Under the pieces are notes generated by a model. That model had not been told where the DNA came from. It ran no database searches and was given only the letters and a program-made list of their open reading frames with translations. A program made the position numbers and the translations under genes. From assembly GCA_900018345.1 (NCBI GenBank), contig FCNA01000108.1:21483-85482 (forward strand): a DNA stretch of 64,000 bases. Direction: 5' to 3'. Positions 26,262 to 34,870 of the stretch are shown in pieces (position 1 is the first letter of the stretch; every line of letters starts with the position of its first letter). This DNA is from Clostridiales bacterium CHKCI006. GTDB taxonomy: Bacteria > Bacillota_I > Bacilli_A > Erysipelotrichales > Coprobacillaceae.

Positions 26262-27179
26262 ATGAATTCAATCATCATTAGTGTTGACGACGCAGTTTTA
26301 GAAAAAATGAAAAATTTCTACAGTGATAAGGCCACTTTTATGGATGAGGGTGCGGTTTTATTCAGAGCTGAAGAAGATGGATGTATGATCACTGCCAGAA
26401 GAGATAAGCGCATCCTGTTTAAAGGAAACAATGCGAAGAAAATTGCAGATAGATGGCAGGCTGCCAAAAAACCTGTTCAGGAAATGACCAGCGGTATGTT
26501 TATGCATAGTCACATTGGTTCTGATGATGTCGGCAATAATGACTACTTCGGGCCAATCTGCACCGTCGCCTGCTACGTGGATGAAAAAGACATCGACTGG
26601 TTAGTACACCTGGATATACATGATGTCAAGACATTGCCAAATCAGGAAGTTATCCGATTAGCCCGTTTAATCAAGGATAAACTGAAATACAGCTTGTTGA
26701 TCTTAGATAATCCACATTATAACAAAATGGTTAATGAGGGTCTCAACCCTGCCAATATAAAAGCCCGTCTCCACAATCAGGCTATTACTAATGTGATCCA
26801 GCGGATTGATGGAACGTGCCAGACGAAGGTCATCGAGCATTTTGTTTCCCCTAAAACTTTCTACAATTATCTGAAAAATGAAGTGATCGTGGTAAAGGAT
26901 CTTAAATTTGAAACAGATTCCTACAATCACTATCTGGCCATGTCTTGTGCACATCTGCTTGCTCGTTATGCCAGTCTGCAGTATTTCAACAATATGTCAC
27001 GTAAGTTAAATACACGCTTGCCTTATGGAAGTACCGCAGCGGTAGATCGTGTCGCAGTTGAGCTCGTTCTCGGACATGGCGAAGCAATCTTAAATAAGGT
27101 GGCCAAAAAACATTTTACAAACACGAAACGTGTCTTGGACGAGGCACGCCAAAAAGCACATCTTAAAAATCAAAAATAA
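26262..27179 (+). CDS. rnhC: Ribonuclease HIII with altered active-site residues
   Basis: A 305-residue RNase HIII: N-terminal TBP-like substrate-binding domain (about 1-80) and RNase H fold beginning at HIGSDDVGNNDYFGPI. The family normally has DEVGTGD here; this one reads D88-D89-V-G-N-N-D. The Asp of the IDQF strand corresponds to Glu192 in VIEHF. RNase HIII cuts RNA in RNA-DNA hybrids. The gene is divergent from cvpA, its usual neighbour region in Bacillus. The start MNSIIISVDD follows GGAG at eight bases. Whether the substitutions leave it active cannot be told from sequence. Confidence 0.88.
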   Translation: MNSIIISVDDAVLEKMKNFYSDKATFMDEGAVLFRAEEDGCMITARRDKRILFKGNNAKKIADRWQAAKKPVQEMTSGMFMHSHIGSDDVGNNDYFGPICTVACYVDEKDIDWLVHLDIHDVKTLPNQEVIRLARLIKDKLKYSLLILDNPHYNKMVNEGLNPANIKARLHNQAITNVIQRIDGTCQTKVIEHFVSPKTFYNYLKNEVIVVKDLKFETDSYNHYLAMSCAHLLARYASLQYFNNMSRKLNTRLPYGSTAAVDRVAVELVLGHGEAILNKVAKKHFTNTKRVLDEARQKAHLKNQK

Positions 27180-27215
27180 AAGCTTCAGGAGCGGATTAAT
27201 CCTGAAGCTTTTTTT
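27180..27215. terminator. Bidirectional terminator between rnhC and the flavin reductase
   Basis: AAGCTTCAGGA pairs with TCCTGAAGCTT around a nine-base loop. A T run follows on the plus strand and an A run precedes it, giving T residues on the minus strand. It overlaps the reductase stop codon. Confidence 0.88.
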
Positions 27216-27708
27216 CTACTTTGATGATCTCACCGATATACATCGTGTGATAATCTTTTTGAGGATAATTCCTGGTATCGAGCATCGGATCCGTGAATCC
27301 CTCTGGTGTTAAATCGGCTGCATAAAGTTTACGGCAATAGATATTGAGATCCGCCTCTTCAAAACCGCTGATGGTTTTCTCAAAGCGTGGTGTGAGATGA
27401 CTGACGGCAAGCTTATCTTCATCCCGTCCTGATGCCTTGCCGCAATAAGCTAAAACCTGACGCATGGACTCTGGCAACACACTGACACAAAAATAATCAC
27501 TGGCTTCCATCAGTTCATGGGTATAGCGCTGTGGACGAATATATACCGTGACCACGTTCTTATTCCAGATCACGCCAACACCGCCCCAGGAAGCCGTCAT
27601 CGTATTGCAGCGTTCTTTGTCACCGGCACTGACCAATAGCCATTGCTTACCAATCATTTCAAAAGGATTATATTGAATATCCTGAGCTAAAATCGTTTCA
27701 AAGCGCAT
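27196..27708 (-). CDS. Flavin reductase family protein (FMN-binding split barrel)
   Basis: A 170-residue protein of the flavin reductase-like family: MTASWGGVGVIWNKNVVTVYIRP is the FMN-binding strand-loop region (broken here as MTASWGGVG and VTVYIRPQRYT). Members reduce flavins or act as flavoredoxins in anaerobes; the partner is unknown. It follows the ABC ATPase gene by six bases and ends the three-gene operon. The start could be ATG at 27708 or GTG one codon earlier. Confidence 0.85.
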   Translation of the reverse strand: MRFETILAQDIQYNPFEMIGKQWLLVSAGDKERCNTMTASWGGVGVIWNKNVVTVYIRPQRYTHELMEASDYFCVSVLPESMRQVLAYCGKASGRDEDKLAVSHLTPRFEKTISGFEEADLNIYCRKLYAADLTPEGFTDPMLDTRNYPQKDYHTMYIGEIIKVEKKLQD

Positions 27709-27714
27709 CACTGC

Positions 27715-28515
27715 TCACTCCTTTCCTTCCATCATATGCCTATCCTCATAGAATAAGTCTTGTGATTCCTGTGAATTGATTTCAACAATACGGTAAAAAT
27801 ACTCACGTTGCGTATAATCCCCACGTTCAATAATCCCATCAATCTTACCATCTCGAATATAGATCAGTTTCTTTGAATAGCTGGCAATCATCGAATCATG
27901 CGTGACCATAATAATCGTGACCCCTTCATTTTCATTGAGATCCTTTAATAATTTCAAGATTTCATACGAATTTTTAGAGTCCAGATTTCCCGTTGGCTCA
28001 TCTGCGACGATCAGCTTCGGATTGGTCACCAATGCGCGGGCAATCGCCACACGTTGACGCTGCCCACCCGAGCATTCATCCGGAAACTTGTGCAGCAAGG
28101 CCGTGATTTCCAGTTTTTTGGCAATCGCCTCAACGCGCGAGACGATCTCAGCGCGTGACACGTTTTTTAAAGTGAGCGGTACTGCAATATTCTCCAGAAT
28201 CGTCAGTGTCCCAAGAAGGTTAAATTCCTGGAAGATAAAACCCAGATTCTCATAGCGGAAACGGCCAATCTCGATTTCCCCCATGGTCCTGACCTCGGTA
28301 CCGTTGATTTTGACACTGCCGCTTGTTGGCAGGTCAATTGTCGATATGTTGTTGAGGAAGGTCGATTTACCGGCCCCTGAAGGTCCCATGATCGTAATAA
28401 AATCGCCTTCAAATACATCCAGACTGACATGATCCAGAGCCGTCACCTGATTTTTAGGGTCACTGCCATAGATCTTGACAACCTCTTTTGCTTGCAGTAT
28501 TTTCTTTTTTTCCAT
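27715..28515 (-). CDS. ABC transporter ATP-binding protein (BceA/LolD-type)
   Basis: A 266-residue ATPase: Walker A MGPSGAGKSTFLN (about 43-55), Q-loop FQEFNLLGTLT, signature CSGGQRQRVAIARAL, Walker B LIVADEPTGNLDSKN. This is the MacB/BceA type used with FtsX-like permeases. The extension after the H-loop (about 30 residues) is longer than usual. It overlaps the permease stop by one base. BceAB pumps detach peptide antibiotics from lipid II, but no sensor kinase pair is nearby, so the substrate is open. Confidence 0.9.
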   Translation of the reverse strand: MEKKKILQAKEVVKIYGSDPKNQVTALDHVSLDVFEGDFITIMGPSGAGKSTFLNNISTIDLPTSGSVKINGTEVRTMGEIEIGRFRYENLGFIFQEFNLLGTLTILENIAVPLTLKNVSRAEIVSRVEAIAKKLEITALLHKFPDECSGGQRQRVAIARALVTNPKLIVADEPTGNLDSKNSYEILKLLKDLNENEGVTIIMVTHDSMIASYSKKLIYIRDGKIDGIIERGDYTQREYFYRIVEINSQESQDLFYEDRHMMEGKE

Positions 28516-29780
28516 TAACGAGAACCTCCCTTTAAGACCAGGTGTACATACAAGAAATAGGACAGCACGCCCGATAAAAGAATGACACCCGTGTAAAATG
28601 CTGAAATACTGATGGCAAAGCGACCATCCATCAGACCAGCCATGCAGAAGCGAGCAAAGATCAAGCCCACATAGATCATTGGCAAAATAATGATGATACT
28701 AAACAACCCGATCAGTTCCTCGGCGATGATCTTTTTAAGATCAGCCGTGACATAGCCCAGCATTTTCATATGCAGAAAACTCTTTTTACGTTTCGCGGCT
28801 TCAATCAGCACCTTGTAAACAATGGACACAGCAATCAGGATCGTCAATACAACATAGGACATGACGATGATGACCAGCTGTCTGAAGTCATTGATATAGC
28901 TAGACATGAAGCACACCAGAAGCGTGACCGAAAAAATGATCGTCATCATCAGAATCGTCAGCTGTTTGATCAAATGGTGCAAATTTCCCAAAGCCGGCAA
29001 TCGATGTTTGTGATTCAAATAGCGTTTTTCAAGACGCATGATCAAGCCAGGCAAGACTTTTTTGAGCATACCGCTGATTCCAAATAAGCCAATAAAAGCA
29101 GAAGCCAGATAGAGATCACTATTGACCTCCAAAACTAAAAAAAGTACCACCGGCAAGAGATAGATTGCCAAAAAAACAACTGACGGAATCCGAATCGCTG
29201 CTTTTTCCTTATTCTGCAGCGTATGTTCAGCCTCCAGCAGATCCTTGACCTCAGTCCGGTAAGCATACCCCGTATCAATGACCACCAGCCAGACCATTTC
29301 AGTCACTAAAGACACAATTGTATAGCCTAGTCCGCTGCCATATACCTGCCAGACGGGTGCCGTCACTCCCATTTGCGGATACAGGATCATATTGATCAGC
29401 GGAATGACCAAATAACCCAGACCCAAACCGAACGGAATGGCGAAAAGCATGATCACCATATTCTGTGTCAAAAGAAAATTAGCCAGCGTCAGGACGCTTC
29501 CACCGCTGATCGTTTCGATAGCCAGTTCCTTGGTTTTCGAATTCAAATAATAGGAATTCGCAAAAAAAGCCAGGACCATGGCAATCACAACAACGACTAA
29601 AGCCAAAACCATAGAGAAGCTTGTTCTGCTCATATCTGTCATCCCACTATAATTGGGATTAGCGGTCATATTAAAAAAGACAAAGACGACCGCTGTCGAA
29701 AATACTAGCGATCCACCATAAAATAAATTCTTTTGAAAATCTGCCTTGAGCATCCTTAAAGCAAATTTCATTGTCCCCAT
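28515..29780 (-). CDS. FtsX-like ABC permease (short BceB-type, no large outer domain)
   Basis: A 421-residue permease with about ten membrane segments. BceB proteins are about 650 residues, with a large extracellular domain between segments 7 and 8; here segments 7 and 8 (LTILMMTIIFSVTLLVCF and VIIVMSYVVLTILIAV) are separated by only a few residues, so that domain is missing. The start MGTMKFALRML follows GGAGGATCACC. An in-frame extension upstream overlaps the rluD terminator and is not coding. It is the first gene of the ABC/flavin reductase operon. Confidence 0.85.
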   Translation of the reverse strand: MGTMKFALRMLKADFQKNLFYGGSLVFSTAVVFVFFNMTANPNYSGMTDMSRTSFSMVLALVVVVIAMVLAFFANSYYLNSKTKELAIETISGGSVLTLANFLLTQNMVIMLFAIPFGLGLGYLVIPLINMILYPQMGVTAPVWQVYGSGLGYTIVSLVTEMVWLVVIDTGYAYRTEVKDLLEAEHTLQNKEKAAIRIPSVVFLAIYLLPVVLFLVLEVNSDLYLASAFIGLFGISGMLKKVLPGLIMRLEKRYLNHKHRLPALGNLHHLIKQLTILMMTIIFSVTLLVCFMSSYINDFRQLVIIVMSYVVLTILIAVSIVYKVLIEAAKRKKSFLHMKMLGYVTADLKKIIAEELIGLFSIIIILPMIYVGLIFARFCMAGLMDGRFAISISAFYTGVILLSGVLSYFLYVHLVLKGGSR

Positions 29781-29807
29781 ACGGTGATCCTCCTTTCCAT
29801 GAATTTC

Positions 29808-29836
29808 ATTATAGCGCAAAGAAAGGGGTTTCGCAA
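29808..29836 (-). promoter_or_regulatory. Promoter of the ABC/flavin reductase operon
   Basis: The minus strand has TTGCGA (29831-29836), 17 bases, TATAAT (29808-29813), about 28 bases before the permease ATG and just after the rluD terminator. Confidence 0.75.
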
Positions 29837-29837
29837 C

Positions 29838-29860
29838 AAAAAAACCAGCAAGCTGGTTTT
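29838..29860 (-). terminator. Terminator after rluD
   Basis: The minus strand has AAAACCAGC-TT-GCTGGTTTT followed by further T residues, starting at the rluD stop codon. Confidence 0.85.
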
Positions 29861-30774
29861 TAACTTTCTTGACGTAATTCTTCCATTTTTGTAAGCATTT
29901 CTTCAGGCAGCTGGGAATCAAAGAGCAGGTGCTCATGTGTGCGCGGATGCACAAATCCCAGCACCTTCGCATGCAGATACTGTCCAAAAGGGCTGATATC
30001 ACGACGATAGCCATATTTCGGATCCCCCATAACAGGATGACCAATAAACTGCATATGTACACGGATCTGATGCGTACGTCCCGTTTCCAGCCGACATTCT
30101 ACTAAAGTCGCATGACGGAAACGTTCAACGACCCGGAAGTTCGTCACTGCTTCCTTCGCGTTCTGATCAGTCACACACATCTTTTGACGATCTTTGGGAT
30201 CCCGTCCGATCGGTGCCTCGATCTTACCTGAATTATGCTCGATCACCCCATGTACCAATGCATAATACAGACGATCCACGCTCTTTTCCTGCAGCTGGCT
30301 TGAAAGCGACTGATGCGCCATATCATTCTTGGCCACCATCAATAAACCGCTGGTATCTTTATCGATACGATGAACGATCCCCGGACGATTGACCCCATTA
30401 ATGCCGGAAAGATCATGACAATGATAAAGCAAAGCATTGACCAGGGTGTCCCGATAAATCCCCGGTGAAGGATGAACGATCATGCCGCTGGGCTTATTGA
30501 CGACGATGACGTCCTGATCCTCATAAACAATATTCAACGGAATATCCTGTGGTTCGATCGTCATCTCCTCATTATCCGGAACGCAAATCCAGATCTTATC
30601 CCCCTGGCTCACCTTATAGCTGCTTTTCGCAGGACGGTCATTGACTTTGACCATTCCCTGACTGATCCAGCTTTGAAGCTGTGTACGTGAATAAGGCAGT
30701 TCCCATTTCGTCAATGCCCGATCCAGGCGCAATCCATCTATTTCTTCTGTGATAGTTCTTTCGATAATTTCCAT
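29860..30774 (-). CDS. rluD: RluD-type 23S rRNA pseudouridine synthase
   Basis: A 304-residue enzyme with an N-terminal S4 domain (about 12-75) and the RluA-family catalytic domain; the catalytic Asp is in NRPGIVHRIDKDTSGLLM. It converts uridines in the 23S rRNA helix 69 region (by family; the Bacillus homologue is YlyB). It starts inside the 3' end of lspA (37-base overlap), as lspA-rluD pairs commonly do. CAGGAG precedes the ATG. Confidence 0.95.
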   Translation of the reverse strand: MEIIERTITEEIDGLRLDRALTKWELPYSRTQLQSWISQGMVKVNDRPAKSSYKVSQGDKIWICVPDNEEMTIEPQDIPLNIVYEDQDVIVVNKPSGMIVHPSPGIYRDTLVNALLYHCHDLSGINGVNRPGIVHRIDKDTSGLLMVAKNDMAHQSLSSQLQEKSVDRLYYALVHGVIEHNSGKIEAPIGRDPKDRQKMCVTDQNAKEAVTNFRVVERFRHATLVECRLETGRTHQIRVHMQFIGHPVMGDPKYGYRRDISPFGQYLHAKVLGFVHPRTHEHLLFDSQLPEEMLTKMEELRQES

Positions 30775-31277
30775 ATTCTATACTCCTGTATTAAAATTTC
30801 CAGTATTACCAGGCCCAATCCCAGACATACGGCGACATCCGCAATATTAAAGATAGGGAAGTCGTAATTAAAGATATAAAAATGAATGAAGTCGCGGACA
30901 TAGCCAAACATCAAACGATCAAGGAAGTTGCCCAAGGCACCGCCAACGACCAAAACCAGACCAAAGCGGGTCAACAGTTCATGCGGCTTGGTATGCACAA
31001 AGAAATAGGCGATCGCAATCAGCGCAATGATCGTGGTAATATAGAAAAACCACATACTGCCCCCCTGCAGGATGCTCCAGGCAGCACCAGTATTATGTAC
31101 ATAAGTAAAATAGAAAAAGCCATCAATGATCTCATAACTTTGCTGAAGGATCATCATACGATCCGCCAGATACTTGGTCAGCTGATCGCCCAGTAAAACA
31201 AAGACAATGACGATCATATATAAAATAATATCTTTTTTCTTAAGTTCAAGGGTTATTCCCTTTTTTTTCGAATCCAT
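30738..31277 (-). CDS. lspA: Lipoprotein signal peptidase
   Basis: A 179-residue aspartyl protease with four membrane segments that removes signal peptides from prolipoproteins. The conserved motifs are visible: DQLTKYL, VHNTGAAWSIL, GGALGNFLDRL and the catalytic FNIADVAV. The start MDSKKKG was chosen since GAGG lies eight bases upstream. Its likely substrates in this window include the two peptide-binding lipoproteins. Confidence 0.95.
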   Translation of the reverse strand: MDSKKKGITLELKKKDIILYMIVIVFVLLGDQLTKYLADRMMILQQSYEIIDGFFYFTYVHNTGAAWSILQGGSMWFFYITTIIALIAIAYFFVHTKPHELLTRFGLVLVVGGALGNFLDRLMFGYVRDFIHFYIFNYDFPIFNIADVAVCLGLGLVILEILIQEYRIWKLSKELSQKK

Positions 31278-31294
31278 CTTCATCACCTCAACCT

Positions 31295-31323
31295 ATGATA
31301 GCATATGCGCTTCGTAAAAACAA
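31295..31323 (-). promoter_or_regulatory. Promoter of lspA-rluD
   Basis: The minus strand has TTGTTT (31318-31323), 17 bases, and TATCAT (31295-31300) preceded by TGC. Confidence 0.65.
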
Positions 31324-31337
31324 GCTAGAAGCGAACG

Positions 31338-31372
31338 CAAAAAAGAGAATTCCGACAGTAACGGAATTCTCT
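31338..31372 (-). terminator. Terminator after ileS
   Basis: The minus strand has AGAGAATTCCG-TTACTGT-CGGAATTCTCT followed by six T residues, nine bases after the ileS stop. Confidence 0.92.
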
Positions 31373-31380
31373 AAATGACA

Positions 31381-34137
31381 TTATTCTGCTTCTAAAACCT
31401 CATGACAACGGCAGCAGACATCCTCATCATACATTTCATCAGCGTCATAGACGTTCCAGCAGCGCTTGCAGACAACGCCATTGAATTTTTCAACTTTGAT
31501 AAAGCAGTTTGGCATTTCCTCAAGCCCATCAGTATCTGTCGTCAAGTTCAGCTTAGAAACGATGAAGAGCTGTTTTAAGCTTTCGGCCAGTTCCGCTACA
31601 TCTGCACTCTCCTCTTTTAAGCAAAGGGTTACTTTTGCTTCCAGCGATTTACCGATCGTCTTGGCATTACGTGCCACTTCCAGTGCCTTCAAGACATCAT
31701 CACGCACTGCCATGAAATGACCAAATAAGGTTTCCAGACGCTCTGTATTTGGAACATCCACAAAGCTTGGCGCATCCTCTAAGAAGATAGAATCTTCTTT
31801 GTGATCGTCACAACCAAAATGATCATGCATTTCTTCAGTCGTGAAGACTAAGATAGGTGAAAGCAGACGCATCAGATTTTTCAGATGATAATAGAGCACG
31901 GTCTGGACTTGACGGCGTCTAGGGGCATCGGCTTTCTCGATATATAGAATATCTTTGGTGAAATCCAGATAGAAAGCACTCAAAGTGGTCGTCATATAAG
32001 CAACGATGCTGGAGGTCACTTCCAGGAAATCATAGTGATCATAACGATCCATAACATGCTTCATCAACTGATTCAATTCATGGAGCATATACTGATCGAC
32101 CGCAGTCAGCTTGTCAACGGCAACGATGTCTTTCTCATTGAAATCCGCTACGTTTCCAGCCAGGAAACGTAAAGTATTACGGATCTTACGATAACTTTCT
32201 GAGATCTGTTTCATGATCTCCTGAGAGATGCGGACATCGGACTGATAAGCCACTGAAGTCGCCCATAAACGCAGGATGTCAGCGCCATACTGATTGACCA
32301 TCTTGATTGGATCCACTGTATTGCCTAAAGACTTAGACATTTTATTTCCTTTACCATCCAATACGAAGCCATGGCTTAAGACCGTCTTGTAAGGGGCTTT
32401 ACCATAGCAGGCAGTACCGATGATCAAAGAAGAGTTGAACCAACCACGATACTGATCACTGCCTTCGAAATACAGATCCATCGGATAACCCAGACCTCTT
32501 TCACGCATGCAGCCGGTATGGCTGGAACCGGAATCAAACCAGACATCCATGATATCCTTTTCCTTACGGAAGATACCATTTGGTGAATGTGGATTCGTAT
32601 ATCCTTCAGGTAACAGATCCTTCTCATCTCTTTCAAACCAGACATTGGAACCATACTGTCTAAACAGATCTGAGATATGTTTGAAGACCTTTTCTTCCAT
32701 GATTGGTGTTCCGTCTTCACAATAGAAGATTGGGATCGGTACACCCCAGGTACGCTGACGACTGATACACCAGTCGCCACGGTCGCGGATCATGTTGTAG
32801 ATACGGACATGGCCCCACTGATTTAACCAGTTGACCTGATCGATCTCATTTAAAAGTTTTTCTCTGATCTTATCGATCGAACAGAACCACTGATCTGTCG
32901 CACGGAAGATGATCGGTTTTTTCGTTCTCCAGTCATGTGGATAGGAGTGTGTGATCCATTCCATATGCAAGAGGACACCCAGTTCATCCAGGCGCAGACA
33001 AACGGTCTTATTGGCATCATCGACGTGCTGGCCATTCAGGAAGTCACCGACTTCTTCCATCATACAGCCGTGTTCATCGACAGGACAAAGCACTGGTAAA
33101 TTGTACTGCATACCGACATTGAAGTCGTCCTCACCAAAACCAGGAGCGGTATGGACACAGCCGGTACCGGCATCAGCCGTTACGTGATCACCCAGGATGA
33201 CTAAGATATCGCGATCATAATAAGGAGCTAACCCTTTGAATGGATGCGTACAAGTGACATATTCCAATTCAGATCCCTTGAAATGTTTCAATACATCCCG
33301 TTTTTCTAAATTAAATTTATCCATCAGCTCATCTTTGAGCTCATCTAAAACAATCAGCTTGCCTTTTTCCGTATCAACAACAACATAATCGAAGTTGGCA
33401 TTTAAACAGATGGCCTCATTGGCAGGAATGGTCCAAGGTGTCGTTGTCCAGATGACGAATTTCTCATCGCCCTCTAAGACCCCTTTGCCATCCTTCACAT
33501 CAAAGGTCACAAAGATCGTTGGTGACTTGACATCATGGTACTCTACCTCAGCCTCAGCTAACGCTGATTCACTGGAATAAGACCAGTAGACCGGCTTTTT
33601 TCCCTTATAGATCAGACCATCGAGTGCCATCTTCGCAAACACATCGATCTGATTGGCTTCAAATTCAGGCTGCAGGGTCAGATACGGATGATCATAATCC
33701 GCTAAAGTTCCCATTCTGATCAGCTGTTCTTTTTGCTTTGCCACCTGTTCTAAAGCGTAATCATAACATTTTTTACGGAAGTCTGCGGTGCTCATTTCTT
33801 TACGATTCACACCGAGCTTTTGCACAGCAGTCTCGATTGGCAGACCATGTGTATCCCAACCAGGGACATATGGACAATAGAAGCCCATCATGTTTTTATA
33901 ACGAACGATGACATCCTTGATGATCTTGTTGAGCATATGACCGATATGCATCTGACCATTCGCATATGGCGGACCATCATGGAACACGAAATGTTCCTTG
34001 CCTTTATTTTTTTCTACAACTCTTTCATAAAGATGCATTTCCTGCCATCTTTCCACGTACTTTGGTTCTTTTTTTGGTAAGTTTCCTCGCATTTCAAACG
34101 CTGTTTTAGGCATCAGCAGCGTATCTTTATAGTTCAT
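31381..34137 (-). CDS. ileS: Isoleucyl-tRNA synthetase
   Basis: A 918-residue class I synthetase charging tRNA-Ile. HIGH is QMHIGHMLNK (about residue 57), KMSKS is NKMSKSLGN (about 595), and the C-terminus carries the zinc-binding Cys pairs CKRC and CCRC, as in bacterial type 1 IleRS. The start MNYKDTLLMPK follows GGAGGGGGATTGAAG. It sits downstream of divIVA as in Bacillus, and a T-box leader lies between. Confidence 0.98.
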   Translation of the reverse strand: MNYKDTLLMPKTAFEMRGNLPKKEPKYVERWQEMHLYERVVEKNKGKEHFVFHDGPPYANGQMHIGHMLNKIIKDVIVRYKNMMGFYCPYVPGWDTHGLPIETAVQKLGVNRKEMSTADFRKKCYDYALEQVAKQKEQLIRMGTLADYDHPYLTLQPEFEANQIDVFAKMALDGLIYKGKKPVYWSYSSESALAEAEVEYHDVKSPTIFVTFDVKDGKGVLEGDEKFVIWTTTPWTIPANEAICLNANFDYVVVDTEKGKLIVLDELKDELMDKFNLEKRDVLKHFKGSELEYVTCTHPFKGLAPYYDRDILVILGDHVTADAGTGCVHTAPGFGEDDFNVGMQYNLPVLCPVDEHGCMMEEVGDFLNGQHVDDANKTVCLRLDELGVLLHMEWITHSYPHDWRTKKPIIFRATDQWFCSIDKIREKLLNEIDQVNWLNQWGHVRIYNMIRDRGDWCISRQRTWGVPIPIFYCEDGTPIMEEKVFKHISDLFRQYGSNVWFERDEKDLLPEGYTNPHSPNGIFRKEKDIMDVWFDSGSSHTGCMRERGLGYPMDLYFEGSDQYRGWFNSSLIIGTACYGKAPYKTVLSHGFVLDGKGNKMSKSLGNTVDPIKMVNQYGADILRLWATSVAYQSDVRISQEIMKQISESYRKIRNTLRFLAGNVADFNEKDIVAVDKLTAVDQYMLHELNQLMKHVMDRYDHYDFLEVTSSIVAYMTTTLSAFYLDFTKDILYIEKADAPRRRQVQTVLYYHLKNLMRLLSPILVFTTEEMHDHFGCDDHKEDSIFLEDAPSFVDVPNTERLETLFGHFMAVRDDVLKALEVARNAKTIGKSLEAKVTLCLKEESADVAELAESLKQLFIVSKLNLTTDTDGLEEMPNCFIKVEKFNGVVCKRCWNVYDADEMYDEDVCCRCHEVLEAE

Positions 34138-34154
34138 CTTCAATCCCCCTCCAA

Positions 34155-34366
34155 TAAAAAAAGACATCCTCTAAAGGACGTCTATAACGCGGTACCACCT
34201 TTATTCATACTGACGTATGCACTCATATCTTAACGCGACTAACGGCACTACCCTCACACTTTCGAATAGGCTACTCCAGAGTGATCTACCTGTATCCATT
34301 CGACCCGTTTACACCGACCACGAGCTCTCTTGACCCTGTTTACAGGCATATGTCTCCTTCACTGTA
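34155..34366 (-). promoter_or_regulatory. T-box leader, specifier AUC (Ile)
   Basis: The minus strand has the AGAGAGCTCG Stem I element, the codon AUC (34283-34285) at the specifier site in GTAGATCACTC, and the T-box AGGTGGTACCGCGTT (34186-34200). The terminator AGACGTCC-TTTAG-AGGATGTCT with T run lies at 34155-34183. No clear separate promoter is seen, so it may be transcribed from the divIVA side. Confidence 0.95.
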
Positions 34367-34367
34367 T

Positions 34368-34856
34368 TTATTTTTTAAGCATATCATCGTTATCGACCAT
34401 GAGACTGGCATGATCATTCGACTTACTGCCCTCATTTATTAAATAATATACTTCAGAATTATCGATGGTGTCAAGTAAATCTTGACTCATTTTCTGAACA
34501 CTGGCTCTAAAAGTTGCCGCCTGTTCCTTAAAGCCTTCTACTTCGCCACTCAGTGTTCGAACATAATCCAAAGATTCCTTTAAAATCAGATTCGCATTCC
34601 GTTTGGCTTTTTCGATGAGGTCACTGGCCTCTTTTAAAGCCAGACGAGCAATCTCCTCATTGGCTTTCTCATGAATGGATATGCGGTGACTTAAGATCTT
34701 ATTCTCTTCACGAAGCTTCGTCACCTCTTCCTGCATGCTGGCAAGCTGTTTTTCCAGGCGTGCCTGACTGCGGTCCAGATCCTCCAGATAGTCATCTACG
34801 GCTTCAGGATCATAGCCACGAAATTTAATTGGGAAGTCGACGTCTTTCTGTGCCAA
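34368..34856 (-). CDS. divIVA: DivIVA cell-pole/septum protein (TTG start)
   Basis: A 162-residue coiled-coil protein. The conserved N-terminus reads DFPIKFRGYDPEAVDDYLEDL, followed by continuous coiled coil (about 25-110). DivIVA binds negatively curved membrane at the septum and, in Bacillus, recruits MinCD via MinJ and anchors the chromosome in sporulation. I chose a TTG start because GAGAGG lies eight bases before it and the protein then starts just before the conserved block. An ATG ten codons upstream has its ribosome binding site touching the codon. Confidence 0.85.
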   Translation of the reverse strand: MAQKDVDFPIKFRGYDPEAVDDYLEDLDRSQARLEKQLASMQEEVTKLREENKILSHRISIHEKANEEIARLALKEASDLIEKAKRNANLILKESLDYVRTLSGEVEGFKEQAATFRASVQKMSQDLLDTIDNSEVYYLINEGSKSNDHASLMVDNDDMLKK

Positions 34857-34870
34857 ATCGAACACCTCTC

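Noticed and set aside
29781..30062. 94-codon in-frame extension of the ABC permease gene into rluD
   Set aside because: It runs antiparallel-frame through the rluD 3' end, terminator and promoter; the MGTMKF start has a strong ribosome binding site.
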